From Austwickia chelonae (GTDB lineage: Bacteria; Actinomycetota; Actinomycetes; Actinomycetales; Dermatophilaceae), in the NCBI RefSeq assembly GCF_003391095.1, contig NZ_CP031447.1:62001-126000 (forward strand): DNA of 64,000 bases. The letters run 5' to 3'. The position numbers and the translations under genes were made by a program. The notes under the pieces are model-generated. The model was not told where the DNA came from. It searched no databases and saw only the letters and a list, made by a program, of their open reading frames with translations. Positions 53,739-63,638 of this stretch are shown here, one piece after another. Each line of letters opens with the position of its first letter. Within the stretch, counting starts at the first letter, position 1.

Positions 53739-54815
53739 TCACATGTGTTTCTCTGAAGAGAACCATTCTTGGACGGTCGTCACAATTGCGAGCTCGAAAT
53801 CATCGTCATTGTGTGCACCTCTGATCCAATTAACAAAAGACCCTCCTTCCACGAGACGATTCAATTCGTTTCGGCATCGTTCGGTTTCGGTGACGGCGCG
53901 GAGAAGTAGGCCTTCGGCTTCCTCGACGGTGCGGTAGAAGAACGGGTAGTCGGCCGGGACGAGGGCCCGGGCCCAGGCGTGGTCGGGGAAGACCCCGATG
54001 GCGCCGGCCAGCATGGCCTCGACGTACTCCAGGCCGTAGGACTCCTCATCGGCGGTGGCCAGGAAGGCAGTGGTGCGGGCCAGGGCGTCCCAGTAGGCCT
54101 CTCGGGTTGTGGTCAGCGGGCCGACCCAGGCGTATTCCTTCGTGGAGAGGGACATGGCGATGTCGCTGACCAGGTGTGATTCGTGCAGTCGGACCTCCAC
54201 CTTGATCGGGGTGCGCCGGGCAACCTGCTCGACGACCTCGGTGAAAGTACGGGGCTGTTTTCGGGCGTCCATCGTGATGGCCGGGTAGAGGACGACCGGG
54301 ATCTCCGCATCGACCCGGGGGCGCACCCGTTCCACATTGATGCCGAGGTTCGCCCATGAGATGCGTGCTTTTTCGGCGAGCGGTTGGACGGTCCACCTGT
54401 GCACGACTTCGCGTACTTCTTCAGCGGTCCGCGACGAATTGCAGAAGGTGGGGAACATGGCGTACGACAAGCCCATTGCGGCGAAATTGACCCGGTGGTG
54501 GTAGATGGACGGGTTCTTCCACTCGAAGTTCATCAGCATCGGTTCGGCGCCAGAGCTGTGCAGAGTCTGCCAGACGGCCACGGAGTCGATGACGTCCATG
54601 TTGATGACGAGGGTGTCGCGGGCGTCGAGGAAGCTCAAAGGCATCACCGTGAAGCCATTCCCGCGTCTGTCCTGGGCGCCGATCAGGACCGGGTCGGGGA
54701 AGAGCCGTAGGAGACGGCGGACCAGGGTGATCCCGGCCGAGTGGCCGAGGAGTTCGCCGTATTCGTCGACGACCGGTGCTTGATCGAATGCCCCGTATTT
54801 CACCGCGACTCGCAT
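53739..54815 (-). CDS. GT4-like glycosyltransferase family protein
   Basis: 358 residues from ATG 54815 with AGGAGG upstream. GT-B fold features: Gly-rich start (VKYGAFDQAPVVDEYGE), VINMDVIDSVAVW, and the donor-site motif EESYGLEYVEAMLAGAIGVF near 285-303 with the paired Glu typical of retaining GT4 enzymes. The region VVLYPAITMD separates the domains. Acceptor and sugar unknown. Located between the unknown disordered protein and a DMT-like membrane protein. Confidence 0.72.
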   Translation of the reverse strand: MRVAVKYGAFDQAPVVDEYGELLGHSAGITLVRRLLRLFPDPVLIGAQDRRGNGFTVMPLSFLDARDTLVINMDVIDSVAVWQTLHSSGAEPMLMNFEWKNPSIYHHRVNFAAMGLSYAMFPTFCNSSRTAEEVREVVHRWTVQPLAEKARISWANLGINVERVRPRVDAEIPVVLYPAITMDARKQPRTFTEVVEQVARRTPIKVEVRLHESHLVSDIAMSLSTKEYAWVGPLTTTREAYWDALARTTAFLATADEESYGLEYVEAMLAGAIGVFPDHAWARALVPADYPFFYRTVEEAEGLLLRAVTETERCRNELNRLVEGGSFVNWIRGAHNDDDFELAIVTTVQEWFSSEKHM

Positions 54816-54963
54816 GGTGAGCCTCCTGCTGCCGTGGGTCTCCCGGCCGGCGCTGCGGCCGCTCTCCTCCATAGGTACCACCGGGGCTAGCGGATCGATG
54901 CTGCTTTATGGGGTGAGTTCTCGAACGAGGCAGTTGTTTTCAGATTTGTTGGTGGCTCCAGGG

Positions 54964-55755
54964 TCAGTGGTGCACGAGCAGTCTTCGCGTGCCCCACACC
55001 GCCATCAGCATCCCGGCGACAGCCACCGGCATCAGGCCCGAACGCATCTGCTCACCCATCAACAGCATCCCGAAGATGCTCGGCACGATGGTGGCCACCA
55101 GATAATCGCTGCCCAGCGCCGCCACCGACGCACCGAAGGACAACCCCCGGGTCAACGCCCACTGCCCGACGACCATGCTCAAAGGCATCATCATCACCAA
55201 CGTCCACGTGATCCCTGACCAGTCCCAGAAACGCACCAGATCCTGCCACGGGGCATCGGTGCCGACGAGGAAACGGGCCGAGATCGCCCCCACCCCGAAG
55301 GAGGTCCCCGAACACGCGCCGGACAGGGCGGACGTCCGGGCAAAGGGCACCAGACAGGCCACCAAGGCCAACAAACCCAGCGAGATCACGACATCACTCG
55401 CCTCCGGGGGGCGGGTCGTGCCCGGGACGACAGCCACCGCGACCGCGATGACCCCCAGGACGACCGCGCCCACGCTGAAAGCCTCGACGGGGCGCATACG
55501 GCGAACCCCCGTCACATGTTCCAGGAAAGCCGTGACCGCCAGCCCGCCAGCGATCGCCGACTGCACCAAGAGCAATGGCATCACCGTCCTGGCCATCACC
55601 GAAGCGCCGAAACCGATACCTTGCAGAGCAGTGCCGATCCACCACAGCTTGGAGTGCAGGGCGTTCCCGCTCTCCCGCGAGCCTGCTGCGAGAATCAGAC
55701 CTGACCAGCCGTAAGCGGCGACTGCCGCGACAAGAGCGCATATGGCGACGAACAC
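54964..55755 (-). CDS. DMT-superfamily-like multispanning membrane protein
   Basis: 263 residues with about nine to ten membrane helices and GTG start (AAGGA upstream). The two-repeat pattern with ISARFLVGT and GEQMRSGLMPVAVAGMLMAVWG resembles DMT/EamA-type transporters. Substrate unknown. It follows the ABC operon by 63 bases on the same strand and may be part of the same transcript. Confidence 0.75.
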   Translation of the reverse strand: MFVAICALVAAVAAYGWSGLILAAGSRESGNALHSKLWWIGTALQGIGFGASVMARTVMPLLLVQSAIAGGLAVTAFLEHVTGVRRMRPVEAFSVGAVVLGVIAVAVAVVPGTTRPPEASDVVISLGLLALVACLVPFARTSALSGACSGTSFGVGAISARFLVGTDAPWQDLVRFWDWSGITWTLVMMMPLSMVVGQWALTRGLSFGASVAALGSDYLVATIVPSIFGMLLMGEQMRSGLMPVAVAGMLMAVWGTRRLLVHH

Positions 55756-55818
55756 GAGATCCTTCTCAAAGGCGTCGAGCAGGCAGACGGAAACGTCGAA
55801 CGATGCATCCTGCAGGGT

Positions 55819-56649
55819 TCAGGACAAGATGTCCTTACGTCTGAACAAGATATATGCCGTCGCGACCGTAGCAAGGAAATATACCGACGACCACAGCGCC
55901 CCACGCTGGATGTCAACCCATGAGATATCGCTGCTGAAAGCCTGGAACCACGTGCGCGAATACGCCATGGGCAAAGCGTGACGAAGGTCCCCCAAGGCGT
56001 CGATCGTCTGCAGGATCGACGAGATGATCGTCACCAATACGGCACCCCCGGCCGCGGCCAGCGGTGAATCAGTACGGGTTCCGATCAGGAAAGCGATACC
56101 GCACACCTGGAGAAGGGACACTGCGATACACGCCGTGCCGAGCACCAGCCGGGGGAGGAACTCCGCCCACCCCAACGTGAACCCTCCGGTCGCCGTATAC
56201 GGGGCCCACCCGTACGCCAATCCGCCGACCACCACCGCCGAACCCACCAGGACGACCACCGCCGCCACCGTGCACCCCAGCGCGACCGCCAACTTCGCCG
56301 TCAACAGACGCGCCCGAGGCACCGGCGCAGCCAACAGGTAGCGCAGCGACGACCACGACGCCTCCGACGGCAAACTGTCACCGGCGAACAAGGCAGCCAC
56401 GACGATCAACAAGAAATCGGCAGCAGCGAACACCGTGAAGATCGTGAAATTCGCCGAACCCTGCTGCGCCAGATCCACCAGGCGAGCAGCAGACCCGCCC
56501 GACCGGTCGCGTTCCCCGAAGGAGAACGCCACCACCAGGACGACCGGCAAAGCCATCAGGAGCGCGTAGGACCACACCGTGCGTCGCCTCCGCAACTGCC
56601 TGCGCAGTTCGACATGCCAGGCCAGCGGGCGGCGGGAAAAAGTACTCAT
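55819..56649 (-). CDS. ABC-2 type permease
   Basis: 276 residues with six membrane helices at about 25-45, 78-98, 128-152, 168-188, 195-215 and 245-268. Motifs LARHVELRRQ-like start (LAWHVELRRQLRRRR), EASWSSLRYLLAAPVPRARLL. The ATG overlaps the preceding gene (ATGA) whose C-terminal half is its ATPase. Forms the transmembrane part of the unusual exporter. Confidence 0.85.
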   Translation of the reverse strand: MSTFSRRPLAWHVELRRQLRRRRTVWSYALLMALPVVLVVAFSFGERDRSGGSAARLVDLAQQGSANFTIFTVFAAADFLLIVVAALFAGDSLPSEASWSSLRYLLAAPVPRARLLTAKLAVALGCTVAAVVVLVGSAVVVGGLAYGWAPYTATGGFTLGWAEFLPRLVLGTACIAVSLLQVCGIAFLIGTRTDSPLAAAGGAVLVTIISSILQTIDALGDLRHALPMAYSRTWFQAFSSDISWVDIQRGALWSSVYFLATVATAYILFRRKDILS

Positions 56650-59591
56650 CGTGGCCTTATCTGTCGTGCCGATTCGACGTCCTCCGCGGCGATCACACCG
56701 AGGAAGACCTCCTCCAGATGCCGACGGGCGCCGACCGTGAGGATCCGCCCACCAGCGGCGGACACCGCCGTGACCACCTCGGGGCGTGGCAGCTCCGCGT
56801 GCACGACCAGCCGAGTGCCACCCTCTTGAAGGTCGACCTCGACGGCCTCGATCCCGGCGGAGTCACGCACTGCCGCCGCGACCCGCTCAGCCTCGACGGC
56901 ATCCGCCGAGATCTCCACGACCGTGGTCTCCGCGCTGTCGACCAGCTCCGGCACCGCACCGGTCAACACCACCCGCCCCCGATGCATGACCACCACGTGC
57001 GAACAGGTCATCTCCACCTCGGAGAGCAGGTGACTGGACACGACGACCGTGCGCCCCGTCTCGGCATAACGCCGCAGCACCGGCCGCATCGCCGCGATCT
57101 GCGGCGGGTCCAAGCCGTTCGTCGGCTCGTCGAGAAGCAGGACCTCCGGCATCCCCAACATGGCCTGCGCTATCCCGAGCCGCTGCTTCATCCCCTGGCT
57201 GTACGACCTCACCGGACGTTCCAAGGCGTCACCCAGCGCAGCGACCTCCAAGGCTTCGTCGAAACAGGCCTCCTCCCGAGGCCGACCTGTCGCATCCCAG
57301 TAGGCCTCCAGGTTCGCCCGCCCCGTCAGATGCGGCAGGAAACCGGGTCCTTCGATGAGCGCACCGATCCCGGCGAGCGCCGGCGACCCGGCATGCACCG
57401 GCCGGCCGTGGACGTGGACATCTCCCGCATCGGGGGAGATCAGGCCGACGATCATCCGGATCGTGGTGGTCTTTCCTGCACCATTCGGGCCCAGGAGTCC
57501 CACCACCTGGCCTCGTCCGGCCTGCCAGGACACGTCGTCGACTGCGCGATGCCCGTCGGCATAGGTCTTCACCAGGTGCGACACCGACAGGGGTACTTCG
57601 GCAAGGTCTTCCCGGGTGTGGGCGGCATCGCCGCTTCGTCTTCTCAGGACGATGACAGCCGTGGTGGCGCCGATGACGGCGAGGAGAACGCCTAAGGCGA
57701 TCAGCAGACCGACGACTTCGCCGTCCCAGGACTCCTCGGTGGTGGACGCCGTGGGCAGGGTCGGGGCGGACAGGGCGTCATCGGCCAGGGACACCGTGTA
57801 CGAGCGGGCATCGGTCGGGGTCGCGAAAGCCGAGTCGGAGGAGGAGACCAGGACTCGCCAGGTCGTGCCCTGGTCGAAGGTGAAGGTTCCGGCGGGCAGC
57901 GCGACGTCGACGGTGGTGGGGACGCCGGGTGTGGTGGCGATCTTGACCGGGGCGACCAGCTGTTTCGCTGGGGAGGGGGTGCCTGAGACGACCTTCCACA
58001 AGGAGACGAAGAAGGTCGCGTCGGTGGCCGACGAGGTGACTTTCAGACGTACTCGCGGGGCGCCGACCACGGTGGTCGGTGAGGCCACCGGTGTGGTGTC
58101 GAGAGCCAGGTGTTGCCCGGGCAGTGCCGCCAATCGGTAGCTTGCGGCGGACATGGCATCGCGGGCGAGGCTTCCGGCGCCGGGGACGGCGGACACCGCG
58201 GCCGGGTCGCCGCCGGGTGGGGAGAGGATCGTTCCGGTGCGTCCCGGGTCGGCGAACGGTAGCCGTATCGCGTCCGTGCGGGTGGGTCCGCCTGTTCCGG
58301 GGTAGGTCTCGGCGGAGCTCTGTTTGTCTGCGGCGCCACGCCGGCCGGCTTTCACCGGGTAGACGAATCCCGGCATCGGGAGAGAGCGGGCGGCTCGCTG
58401 CTGTGCAGGTTCGTCACCTCGCAGGTAGGTGTCGAACCAGGGCAGGTAGGTGCTGTCAGGTGCGGGGACCTTGCCGCCGTCGTGGCCTCCGGAGATCCAA
58501 CGGACGGCGACGGGTGTCCCGTCGGCGGCGATCTGCCGGGCATTGGCGTCGGCGGCGTCCAAGCCGAACAGTGAGTCGTTCGCTCCTTGGACCAGCAAGG
58601 TCGGGACGTTGATCCGGGCATTCGTCCGGGCCGGGCTGCGGCGTCGCATCTCAGCGATCATCTGCTCGGAGGGTGCGCCCTTCTGCGCCGTCTCCAGGAA
58701 CAGCCGGCACACCGTCGGGTCGAACCGTCCGCAGGGTGTCGCCCCGGTGGATGGCGGGGTCGTCTTGGTCGCGCCCTCCGCGGTCTCGGTGGATTGCGTT
58801 GATGGCGGTGTCGACTCAGGGTCCTCTGCGCCGGGCACGGCCAAGCCTGCGCCGCGCCCCAGCCCCGCGGCGAAGAACATCGACGCCCAACGTCGTTTGA
58901 AGACACCGATCTCACCGGGCGCGTCGCCGTCGTGTGGAGCCAATGCTGCCGCCGAACCGGGAAGGTTCGCGGCGATACTGCTGGGGAAGAAAGCCTCCGC
59001 GAGGTCGTTCCAGGTGACCCCGGCGGCCAGGGCGTCGATGCGCTGGTCGAGCGCCCCACCGATCAAGGTCGCCGCTCCGCCGTAGGAACTGCCGGCCATC
59101 CCGACCCGTGGGTCGTTCTCCCCGTCGGACTGCACGTCTTCGCGGGAGGCCAGGAGATCCACCAGACGGGAGACGTCTTTCCCGTCGACCTGCGGGTCCT
59201 GAAGGTGGATCCGGCCCCCGGACCGTCCGAATCCACGCGCCGAGTAGGCGAGTGCGACATAGCCGCGTCCAGCGAGTTCCCGGGCGTCCCGGTCGAGATC
59301 TTTCCGGGAGCCACCGAACCCGTGGGCGAGGATCACGGCTGGACGGCGACCCTCGCCGGTGGGTGCGTAGATCGCAGCGTCCAGGGTGACCGGGGTGCCG
59401 TCGGGTTCAGGGTCTGCGGTGACCGTCACGGCCTGCGGCTCCCCGGTGAATTCCTGCCGGGGAGGAGCAGCGGGCAGGGCAGCGGACGCCAAGGGCGCCG
59501 ACAGCGCCAGCACCGTTGCAGCGGCCAGCGCCGCCGCAGCGCGGGCCTGTCGGATACGCCGGGGGGATCCACCCCGGGTGGGAGCCGTCAT
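56646..59591 (-). CDS. Exported S15/alpha-beta hydrolase fused to an ABC ATPase
   Basis: 981 residues from ATG 59591 (GAGG upstream). Signal-like hydrophobic N-terminus (about 18-40), then an X-Pro dipeptidyl-peptidase (CocE/S15)-type hydrolase: AHGFGGSRKD, nucleophile Ser in AGSSYGG (about 168), Asp in VQGANDSLFG (about 339), His in SGGHDGG (about 369), and a beta-sandwich C-domain to about 610. A membrane helix (about 624-648) is followed by a full ABC ATPase: Walker A GPNGAGKTTT (about 703), signature SYSQGMKQRLGIA, Walker B VLLLDEPTNGLDP. So one chain crosses the membrane once, with hydrolase outside and ATPase inside. The permease is encoded next, overlapping by four bases. Confidence 0.9.
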   Translation of the reverse strand: MTAPTRGGSPRRIRQARAAAALAAATVLALSAPLASAALPAAPPRQEFTGEPQAVTVTADPEPDGTPVTLDAAIYAPTGEGRRPAVILAHGFGGSRKDLDRDARELAGRGYVALAYSARGFGRSGGRIHLQDPQVDGKDVSRLVDLLASREDVQSDGENDPRVGMAGSSYGGAATLIGGALDQRIDALAAGVTWNDLAEAFFPSSIAANLPGSAAALAPHDGDAPGEIGVFKRRWASMFFAAGLGRGAGLAVPGAEDPESTPPSTQSTETAEGATKTTPPSTGATPCGRFDPTVCRLFLETAQKGAPSEQMIAEMRRRSPARTNARINVPTLLVQGANDSLFGLDAADANARQIAADGTPVAVRWISGGHDGGKVPAPDSTYLPWFDTYLRGDEPAQQRAARSLPMPGFVYPVKAGRRGAADKQSSAETYPGTGGPTRTDAIRLPFADPGRTGTILSPPGGDPAAVSAVPGAGSLARDAMSAASYRLAALPGQHLALDTTPVASPTTVVGAPRVRLKVTSSATDATFFVSLWKVVSGTPSPAKQLVAPVKIATTPGVPTTVDVALPAGTFTFDQGTTWRVLVSSSDSAFATPTDARSYTVSLADDALSAPTLPTASTTEESWDGEVVGLLIALGVLLAVIGATTAVIVLRRRSGDAAHTREDLAEVPLSVSHLVKTYADGHRAVDDVSWQAGRGQVVGLLGPNGAGKTTTIRMIVGLISPDAGDVHVHGRPVHAGSPALAGIGALIEGPGFLPHLTGRANLEAYWDATGRPREEACFDEALEVAALGDALERPVRSYSQGMKQRLGIAQAMLGMPEVLLLDEPTNGLDPPQIAAMRPVLRRYAETGRTVVVSSHLLSEVEMTCSHVVVMHRGRVVLTGAVPELVDSAETTVVEISADAVEAERVAAAVRDSAGIEAVEVDLQEGGTRLVVHAELPRPEVVTAVSAAGGRILTVGARRHLEEVFLGVIAAEDVESARQIRPR

Positions 59592-59687
59592 CGTCACCTC
59601 GTCAACTCACGTGTCGACGGACACCCTACGGGGACAACCTATGTGCGAGCTCCGCGTGGAATCGGGGATATCTGTGGAATCAGCCGG

Positions 59688-60575
59688 TCACTCCGCGTGT
59701 GTGTCGACGGCGACCGTCTGGCGCAGCGTGTGCGACTCCCCCGGCGCGAGGGCCAACGCGGTGCGTGCCACATTGGCGGCCTCGACGCAGAGCATGCGGC
59801 GCCAATCCTCGTCGTCGAGATCGTTCAGGGCGGCGGCCTTCGTCTGCCAGGGGTTCCACAGCACCGTCGAACCCGAGTTCTCCTTCGTCACGAGCAGGGT
59901 CCGTCCGGCAGCCTCGTCCAGGACACGCACCTCACCCTCGTGGGCGTAGATCCGGTCGGTCTCCCGGGCGAAGGACACCTGACCGTACTGGGCGTTGACC
60001 GCGCGACCACCGGGAGCCTTGTCGGCATAACGACAACCATCGAAGCCATCGACCTTCACCTGCGTGATGTCGTCCACAGCCAGGTAGGTGTGCAAGGCCA
60101 CCTCCAGAGGCAACTCGGCCTCGCCCGCCGTGACCGTCAGCCGCAGATCGAGGGTCTTCCCGAAGGAAACCTCGTACCGGGCATGGCAACCCGAGGGGAA
60201 TTCCTCCCGCGAACCATCGCTGTCCAACCCGAGAACCAAGATCACGACACCCTGGTCCTCCCGGGCCTCGACAAGGGTCCACCGGCTGATCCGGAAGATG
60301 CCGTGCGCGGGCTCCTTCGCATTGCCCGCGCCACGTCCGAACCACGGACCACACAACGGGACCCCACCACGGATCGCCCGACCCGCAGAGAACTCGGCTT
60401 TCTCGGAGAGGAAGAGCACCGGGGCAGCACCTTCCGGTGCCCACCCGGTCACCGTGGCACCGTCCAGATACAACTCGCCGGTGCACAACGACGTCTGTAC
60501 CCGCAGACAGGGCAGACCGCCGTGACCGTCGACCTGGGTCACGGACTCGGGAAGAGGCAAGGTTGTCGGCACCAT
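59688..60575 (-). CDS. D-hexose-6-phosphate mutarotase (aldose 1-epimerase-like)
   Basis: 295 residues, YeaD-type. Beta-sandwich enzyme interconverting anomers of hexose-6-phosphates. Recognisable: LYLDGATVTGWAP, PVLFLSEKAEFSAGRAIRGGVPLCGPWFG, catalytic-type His in LALHTYLAVDDI (actual VALHTYLAVDDI), and WNPWQTKAAALNDLDDEDWRRM. ATG start. Adjacent to the PfkB kinase on the opposite strand, both sugar-phosphate functions. Confidence 0.88.
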   Translation of the reverse strand: MVPTTLPLPESVTQVDGHGGLPCLRVQTSLCTGELYLDGATVTGWAPEGAAPVLFLSEKAEFSAGRAIRGGVPLCGPWFGRGAGNAKEPAHGIFRISRWTLVEAREDQGVVILVLGLDSDGSREEFPSGCHARYEVSFGKTLDLRLTVTAGEAELPLEVALHTYLAVDDITQVKVDGFDGCRYADKAPGGRAVNAQYGQVSFARETDRIYAHEGEVRVLDEAAGRTLLVTKENSGSTVLWNPWQTKAAALNDLDDEDWRRMLCVEAANVARTALALAPGESHTLRQTVAVDTHAE

Positions 60576-60815
60576 GAATCGACGGTAACCGTTGAACGAG
60601 GCGAATCGCGGTAACCGGGAAGATGATCAGAGTGTCCGATTGCGCACCACCGACCGTTTTCCCTAGCGCAGGAAAAGACCTCCGACTACGGCCAGACCGG
60701 ACACGCGTCCAGTTGCTCTGTCATCGTAGAATCCTGAGGACGTACTGCATTCGCTCGGGCGTGAAACGCAGAACAAGTTGGTGCCCGGCAGAGCCGCCGA
60801 AAACGGGGAGACCCC

Positions 60816-61799
60816 ATGATCCTGACCGTCACGCCCAATGCGGCGTTGGACATCTCCTACGAGGTCGACACGCTCAGGCCGGGCGAGGTCCACCGGGTCG
60901 GTGAAGTCCGTTCCCGAGCTGGTGGCAAGGGCGTCAACGTCACCTCGATCCTGATGGCGATGGGCTACCAGACCCTGGCCACCGGATTCGCCGGAGGACC
61001 TTCCGGGCAGACCCTCCTCGCCGACCTCACCGACCGCGGTGTCCCCCACCTGTTCACCGACGTCATCGGCCCCTCACGGCGCATCGTCTCCGTCCACGAC
61101 TCCACCGGAGCCGTCACCAAGTTCAACGAGCCCGGACCCCGGCTTCCGCTGGCCTCCTGGGAACAGCTGCGCACCGCGCTCGAACCACTCGTCGCTGGAC
61201 CGGCCACCGCGCTCGTCTTCTCCGGGAAACTTCCCACCGGCTCCCGCCCCGGATCCTCCGCGAAGATCCTCGACCTCGCCCGCGAACACGGAGTGCCCAC
61301 CGTTATCGACGCCGCAGGGCCGGCCCTCGACGAAGCACTGCGCAGCGAACCCACCGTCGTCAAACCCAACCGGTGGGAACTCCAGGACTTCTTCCCTGAA
61401 TGCGGCCTGATGGAAGGCGCCCGCCGACTCCGTGAACGCGGCGCGAAGAACGTCATCATCACTCTCGGCGACCAAGGACTGCTGCTCCTGCCCGCCACCG
61501 GACCGGCCCTGCACGCCTACCTGACCGAGCGGCAGAGCGGAGACTCCACCGGGGCGGGCGACGCGCTCGCCGCCGCCGTGGCCACCGGTATCGGGCAAGA
61601 GCCCTGGTCCGTGCTCGTACGGCGGGCCGTGGCCTGGTCAGGGGCCTCCGTACGGCAGCCCCTGACCGGGCTGGTCGACCCCCAGGACGTGCAAGCCCTG
61701 GAGGGCCTCGTCGTGGTGGACGAGATCAGCGCGGACATCGAGCCCGACATCGAACCGACACGCGACCGTGCCGACGACCGGCTCAGCCGGCGGCAATGA
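60816..61799 (+). CDS. PfkB-family 1-phosphofructokinase/tagatose-6-phosphate-kinase-like protein
   Basis: 327 residues. Opening ILTVTPNAALDISYEVD and the substrate loop RSRAGGKGVNVTSIL match FruK/LacC-type kinases. FSGKLPTGS in the middle and C-terminal anion hole GDSTGAGDALAAAVA with catalytic Asp are intact. Phosphorylates fructose-1-phosphate, tagatose-6-phosphate or similar. The last 17 bases overlap the convergent HAD gene. Confidence 0.9.
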   Translation: MILTVTPNAALDISYEVDTLRPGEVHRVGEVRSRAGGKGVNVTSILMAMGYQTLATGFAGGPSGQTLLADLTDRGVPHLFTDVIGPSRRIVSVHDSTGAVTKFNEPGPRLPLASWEQLRTALEPLVAGPATALVFSGKLPTGSRPGSSAKILDLAREHGVPTVIDAAGPALDEALRSEPTVVKPNRWELQDFFPECGLMEGARRLRERGAKNVIITLGDQGLLLLPATGPALHAYLTERQSGDSTGAGDALAAAVATGIGQEPWSVLVRRAVAWSGASVRQPLTGLVDPQDVQALEGLVVVDEISADIEPDIEPTRDRADDRLSRRQ

Positions 61800-62601
61800 C
61801 TCCCAGCTCGACCAGGTGACCGATCGCGGTCGCCAGGTCGGGGCAGTCGAAACGGCGCTGATCCGGCCCGGCGGGGTCCAGCAGGGTCGAACGTAGCGGG
61901 GCCATCGCCATCGCCGTCCCGGCCTTGCTCAACATGCCCAGGTCGTTCTCCCCGTCGCCCATCGCGATGACCTGGTCCCAGCCGATGCCCAGATGATCGG
62001 TCAGGACGTCGCCGCCCTTGGTGGCGGCGGCCTCGGCCCGGACGATGTCGAAATATCCCGGGTAGGACTGCACCGCTGCCAGGTCGCGCTGGGCATCGAT
62101 GCGTTCGAGGACCTGACGTTGGCGCCGCGACAGCGGGAAGGCCAGCATCTTCACGATGTCGTCCCGGTCGCTGAAGGAGCCCACCGTGGCCTGGGCTCCG
62201 ACGTAGTGGGATTCGGCAGTGACCCGTTCGTTGACCGATTCCACGATCCAGGCGTCGTCGGTGTACGCCCAGAGCTCCATGTCCGCTTCAGCGGTCTGGG
62301 CGGCGATCCAGGAGACCGTCTCGGGGCTGATCGAACGGTTCGCCAAGGTCGTCCACCCGTCATCGGTCCGCGCCTGGACGAGGGAACCGCTGCCCGGAGC
62401 GATCAGGGAGATCTGGGGGAATTCCTTGGCCGACCCGTGCAACGATTCGGTGTTTCGCCCCGAGCACAGGGCCACGACCAGGCCGGCGTCGTGCAGAGCT
62501 TCGATGAGATGGGCCGCAGAAGGCTTCCATCCGCTCTCGTCGCGCAGGGTGCCGTCGACATCCAACATGGCCAGTCGGGGCATCTTCCGGACGTCGTTCA
62601 T
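61783..62601 (-). CDS. HAD-IIB (Cof-type) phosphatase
   Basis: 272 residues. Motif I LDVDGTL with nucleophile Asp14 and Asp16, motif II CSGRNTES, C2-type cap (about 85-190), motif III Lys in AAATKGGDVLTDHLG and motif IV MGDGENDLGML. Hydrolyses phosphate esters, most often sugar phosphates or FMN. GGAAGGAAC upstream of the ATG. Convergent overlap with the PfkB gene. Confidence 0.92.
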   Translation of the reverse strand: MNDVRKMPRLAMLDVDGTLRDESGWKPSAAHLIEALHDAGLVVALCSGRNTESLHGSAKEFPQISLIAPGSGSLVQARTDDGWTTLANRSISPETVSWIAAQTAEADMELWAYTDDAWIVESVNERVTAESHYVGAQATVGSFSDRDDIVKMLAFPLSRRQRQVLERIDAQRDLAAVQSYPGYFDIVRAEAAATKGGDVLTDHLGIGWDQVIAMGDGENDLGMLSKAGTAMAMAPLRSTLLDPAGPDQRRFDCPDLATAIGHLVELGVIAAG

Positions 62602-62695
62602 CGTTGTTCCTTCCCACAGGGATATCGGTGATCTCGAAGCGGCCGCGAACAGACTCCCATCAGCGACCGAGGCAGGCGGGACAGGCGGCCCAGGG

Positions 62696-63493
62696 TCAGG
62701 GCATCAAGTGGCGTACCCGTGGGAAGACCGTGTCCCACACCTGCGGGGACGCGGCCACGAGCAGGCCTCCAGGCCGGTATTCACCCGGCCGGTAGGCCGA
62801 CCCGTCCGGTCTGCGCACGACCCCGCCGGTCTCCTCCAGGAACAAGGCGCCCGGGGCGTGATCCCACGGGAAGGTGTTCGTGTAGAGGATCGCTTGCGCT
62901 TTCCCGGTGATCACCCACGGATAGTCGACTCCGCAACACCAGGCTGACGGGCTGAGCGTCAGGTCACCGTGCACCCCTTCATGGGTGGGCCGACTGGTCA
63001 GCACCCGCAATGTCGTCGGGTCGACGTCCTCCCCGGGCCAGGCCGGGCCGAGGCGCACTCCGTCGGCGAAAGCCCCGGCTCCGCGTTCGGCGACGAAGGC
63101 GTGCCCCAGCTCAGGTTGCCAGATCCAGGCGCGGACCGTCTCACCGCGTTTCAGTTCGGAGACCATGACCGCGTGTTCGGCGCGACCGTGGACGAAGTTC
63201 TTGGTGCCGTCGACCGGGTCCACGGTGTAGGCGTGTTCGGCGGTGGCCAGTTTCCCGAGCAGGGTGTCGTCGGCGCTCGTCGCTTCTTCCCCGACGACCA
63301 GGACGGAGGGGTTGTCGGCGAGCAGCGCCGCGGTGATCAGGACCTCGGCCTCACGGTCGGCGACCGTGACCAGGTCTCCTGGCTTCTTCTCTATCACCTC
63401 GCCGCTGGCCAACGCCCGGAAACGCGGGGTGATGACCTGGGCGGCGACATCCTGCATGAGTTCGAGTACGGCCTGAGTGTCCACGTATCTCAC
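62696..63493 (-). CDS. Inositol-monophosphatase-family phosphatase
   Basis: 265 residues from GTG 63493 (AGGTG upstream); a longer frame begins in unrelated sequence, and GTG 63484 is an alternative. Metal sites: VVGEEA with Glu, then TVDPVDGTKNFVHG, and C-terminal WDHAPGALFLEETGG. The family includes inositol monophosphatase, histidinol phosphatase HisN and 3'(2'),5'-bisphosphate nucleotidase; DPVDGTKNFVHG favours a general IMPase/HisN-like enzyme. Next to the HAD phosphatase on the same strand. Confidence 0.88.
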   Translation of the reverse strand: MRYVDTQAVLELMQDVAAQVITPRFRALASGEVIEKKPGDLVTVADREAEVLITAALLADNPSVLVVGEEATSADDTLLGKLATAEHAYTVDPVDGTKNFVHGRAEHAVMVSELKRGETVRAWIWQPELGHAFVAERGAGAFADGVRLGPAWPGEDVDPTTLRVLTSRPTHEGVHGDLTLSPSAWCCGVDYPWVITGKAQAILYTNTFPWDHAPGALFLEETGGVVRRPDGSAYRPGEYRPGGLLVAASPQVWDTVFPRVRHLMP

Positions 63494-63638
63494 CGTCTCA
63501 CACCTGCCGCGTCGGATGATCATCCGCTCTGGTTGCGCCGGGAAGACGGCACTCCGGTGATATTCCACGCAAAGCCATCATCTTCACGGGCGAGGAGCCG
63601 ATGGGGCAGATGCGCCAAACCAGGACCAGAAGGCTCAG

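Noticed and set aside
58932-60614. 560-codon plus-strand frame opposite the hydrolase and mutarotase genes
   Set aside because: Spans two clear minus-strand genes; no domain recognised.
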